From: Candidatus Cloacimonadota bacterium
GTDB taxonomy: Bacteria; Cloacimonadota; Cloacimonadia; Cloacimonadales; Cloacimonadaceae
Direction: 5' to 3'
NCBI GenBank assembly: GCA_023228285.1
Contig: JALOBM010000002.1
Span: 13,473-77,472, forward strand
DNA: 64,000 bases
The translations under genes were made by a program, and so were the position numbers. Below are positions 63,226 through 64,000 of this stretch, one piece after another. Below the pieces are notes generated by a model. It ran no database searches, was not told the DNA's origin, and saw only the letters and a list, made by a program, of their open reading frames with translations. How positions within the stretch are numbered: position 1 is the stretch's first letter; the number at the start of each line of letters is the position of its first letter.

Positions 63226-64000
63226 ATGCCGTTCAGCTTTAAATTACAAGCCACCAGCGGTAAAGCCCGCGCCGGAAAGATAAACACCAATCATGGTGAG
63301 ATACTCACTCCCGTTTTTATGCCCGTCGGCACTTTGGGCACAGTGAAGGCCATGAGTCCCAAAGAGCTGATGGATGCGGATGCACAGATAATATTGGGCA
63401 ATACCTATCACCTGTATATGCGCCCCGGTCACGAACTCATCCGCAAAGCAGGCGGTCTGCATAAATTCATCAATTGGCCCCTCCCTATGCTGACCGATAG
63501 CGGCGGCTTCCAGGTGATGAGTCTGGCTGCACTGCGCAAGATCACCAAAGACGGAGTGAAGTTCCGCTCGCACATCGATGGTTCGCTGCATTACTTTACA
63601 CCGGAATATGTGATGGAGATTCAGGAAGCACTGGGTGCTGACATCATTATGAGTTTTGACGAATGCCCGCCTTATCCCGCCACCCGGGAGTATGTGGAGA
63701 AATCTCTGAAAACTACCCTACACTGGGCAGAACGCGGACTGAAAGCATTCACAAACCAGAAGAACCAGGCTCTCTTCGGCATAGTGCAAGGAGGCATCTA
63801 CGAAGACTTGAGGGAGAAATCCGCTCGTACCCTGATGGAAATGGACTTTCCCGGATATTCCATCGGAGGTCTAGCCGTAGGCGAGAAAAAGCTGGATATG
63901 TTCAGAATCACCGAGTTTTTAAACGACATCCTTCCCCAAAATAAACCCCGCTATCTGATGGGAGTGGGAACTCCCAGCGACTTGCTGAACAACATAGCCC
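63226..64000 (+). CDS. tgt: queuine tRNA-ribosyltransferase, N-terminal part (cut by window edge)
   Basis: 258 codons are seen without a stop, starting at ATG 63226 one base after the rseP stop. The product exchanges guanine 34 for preQ1 in tRNAs. Blocks [33 protein letters not shown] and the active-site region [12 protein letters not shown] are present, as is [20 protein letters not shown]; the nucleophile aspartate and zinc cysteines would be beyond the edge. The frame continues past 64000. Confidence 0.96.
   Translation, partial: MPFSFKLQATSGKARAGKINTNHGEILTPVFMPVGTLGTVKAMSPKELMDADAQIILGNTYHLYMRPGHELIRKAGGLHKFINWPLPMLTDSGGFQVMSLAALRKITKDGVKFRSHIDGSLHYFTPEYVMEIQEALGADIIMSFDECPPYPATREYVEKSLKTTLHWAERGLKAFTNQKNQALFGIVQGGIYEDLREKSARTLMEMDFPGYSIGGLAVGEKKLDMFRITEFLNDILPQNKPRYLMGVGTPSDLLNNIA

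Noticed and set aside
1-64000. tRNA genes
   Set aside because: No GTTCRANTC T-loop with matching acceptor arm was seen in any gap; a tRNA scan would settle it.

Overview
The window reads as a gene-dense chromosomal segment (most neighbours overlap or are separated by fewer than 20 bases) from an anaerobic, amino-acid-fermenting Gram-negative bacterium. Candidatus Cloacimonadota is the best fit. This is inferred from three things together: genes of the lysine fermentation pathway (kamA, kdd, kamD, kamE and the accessory genes kamB and kamC), secreted proteins ending in a YPNPFNPS / NLRGQKV type tail typical of type IX-like secretion plus a PorV-like barrel, and an oxygen-defence set (desulfoferrodoxin, rubrerythrin, rubredoxin) expected of a strict anaerobe. 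No ribosomal RNA or marker search was possible, so the phylum call is an inference.

Layout. 1-7.7 kb: one long minus-strand run from a PAS histidine kinase through a PTS IIA-like protein, a PorV-like protein, glyS, pta and an aminotransferase to a PfkB kinase cut by the window edge. 8.3-11.8 kb: secreted M1 peptidase with sorting tail and a small exported protein. 11.8-17.3 kb: minus-strand lysine operon kdd-kamA-kamB followed by a CDF metal exporter and an M23 peptidase. 17.6-21.3 kb: a pilin-like protein and a SNF2 helicase. 22.2-26.7 kb: a membrane protein, htpX, an rRNA m5U methyltransferase and a lipoprotein. 26.8-33.9 kb: an adaptor, Gld-type ABC transporter and DUF4340 operon, then a GNAT protein and trmFO. 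34.3-36.6 kb: a secreted cyclophilin, a patatin and a membrane protein. 37-43.7 kb: recJ, a lipoprotein, lnt, a MerR regulator, glyQ, a nucleotidyltransferase-like protein and an N-formylglutamate amidohydrolase. 43.9-46.3 kb: the oxygen-defence genes and tsaB. 46.3-49.3 kb: an AEC transporter, a Pit phosphate transporter and its DUF47 partner. 49.8-53.8 kb: kamC, a split ThrE exporter, an HD protein and the RNase P RNA. 53.9-57.3 kb: YbjQ, rarA, a diiron protein and LolC/E. 57.8-64 kb: fhs, kamD, kamE, rseP and the start of tgt.

How the genes work together. KamA, KamDE and Kdd make the first steps of lysine fermentation (lysine to beta-lysine to 3,5-diaminohexanoate to 5-amino-3-oxohexanoate); KamB and KamC are probable maintenance factors for the B12 enzyme KamDE; Pta and Fhs fit acetyl-phosphate and one-carbon energy metabolism. 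The later genes kce and kal are not in this window. Recognisable promoters share a TTGACA-16/17-TAATAT-like form, and TTG or GTG starts are common.

The least explained structure is in the gaps between divergent genes. An 80-bp near-palindromic element recurs four times (8.06, 21.72, 49.63, 57.60 kb), always between divergent genes. Two of these loci also carry a second repeat built on AAACGGCAAGATGCCGTTT, and two share a third repeat. No CRISPR array, tRNA, rRNA, transposase or phage gene was seen.
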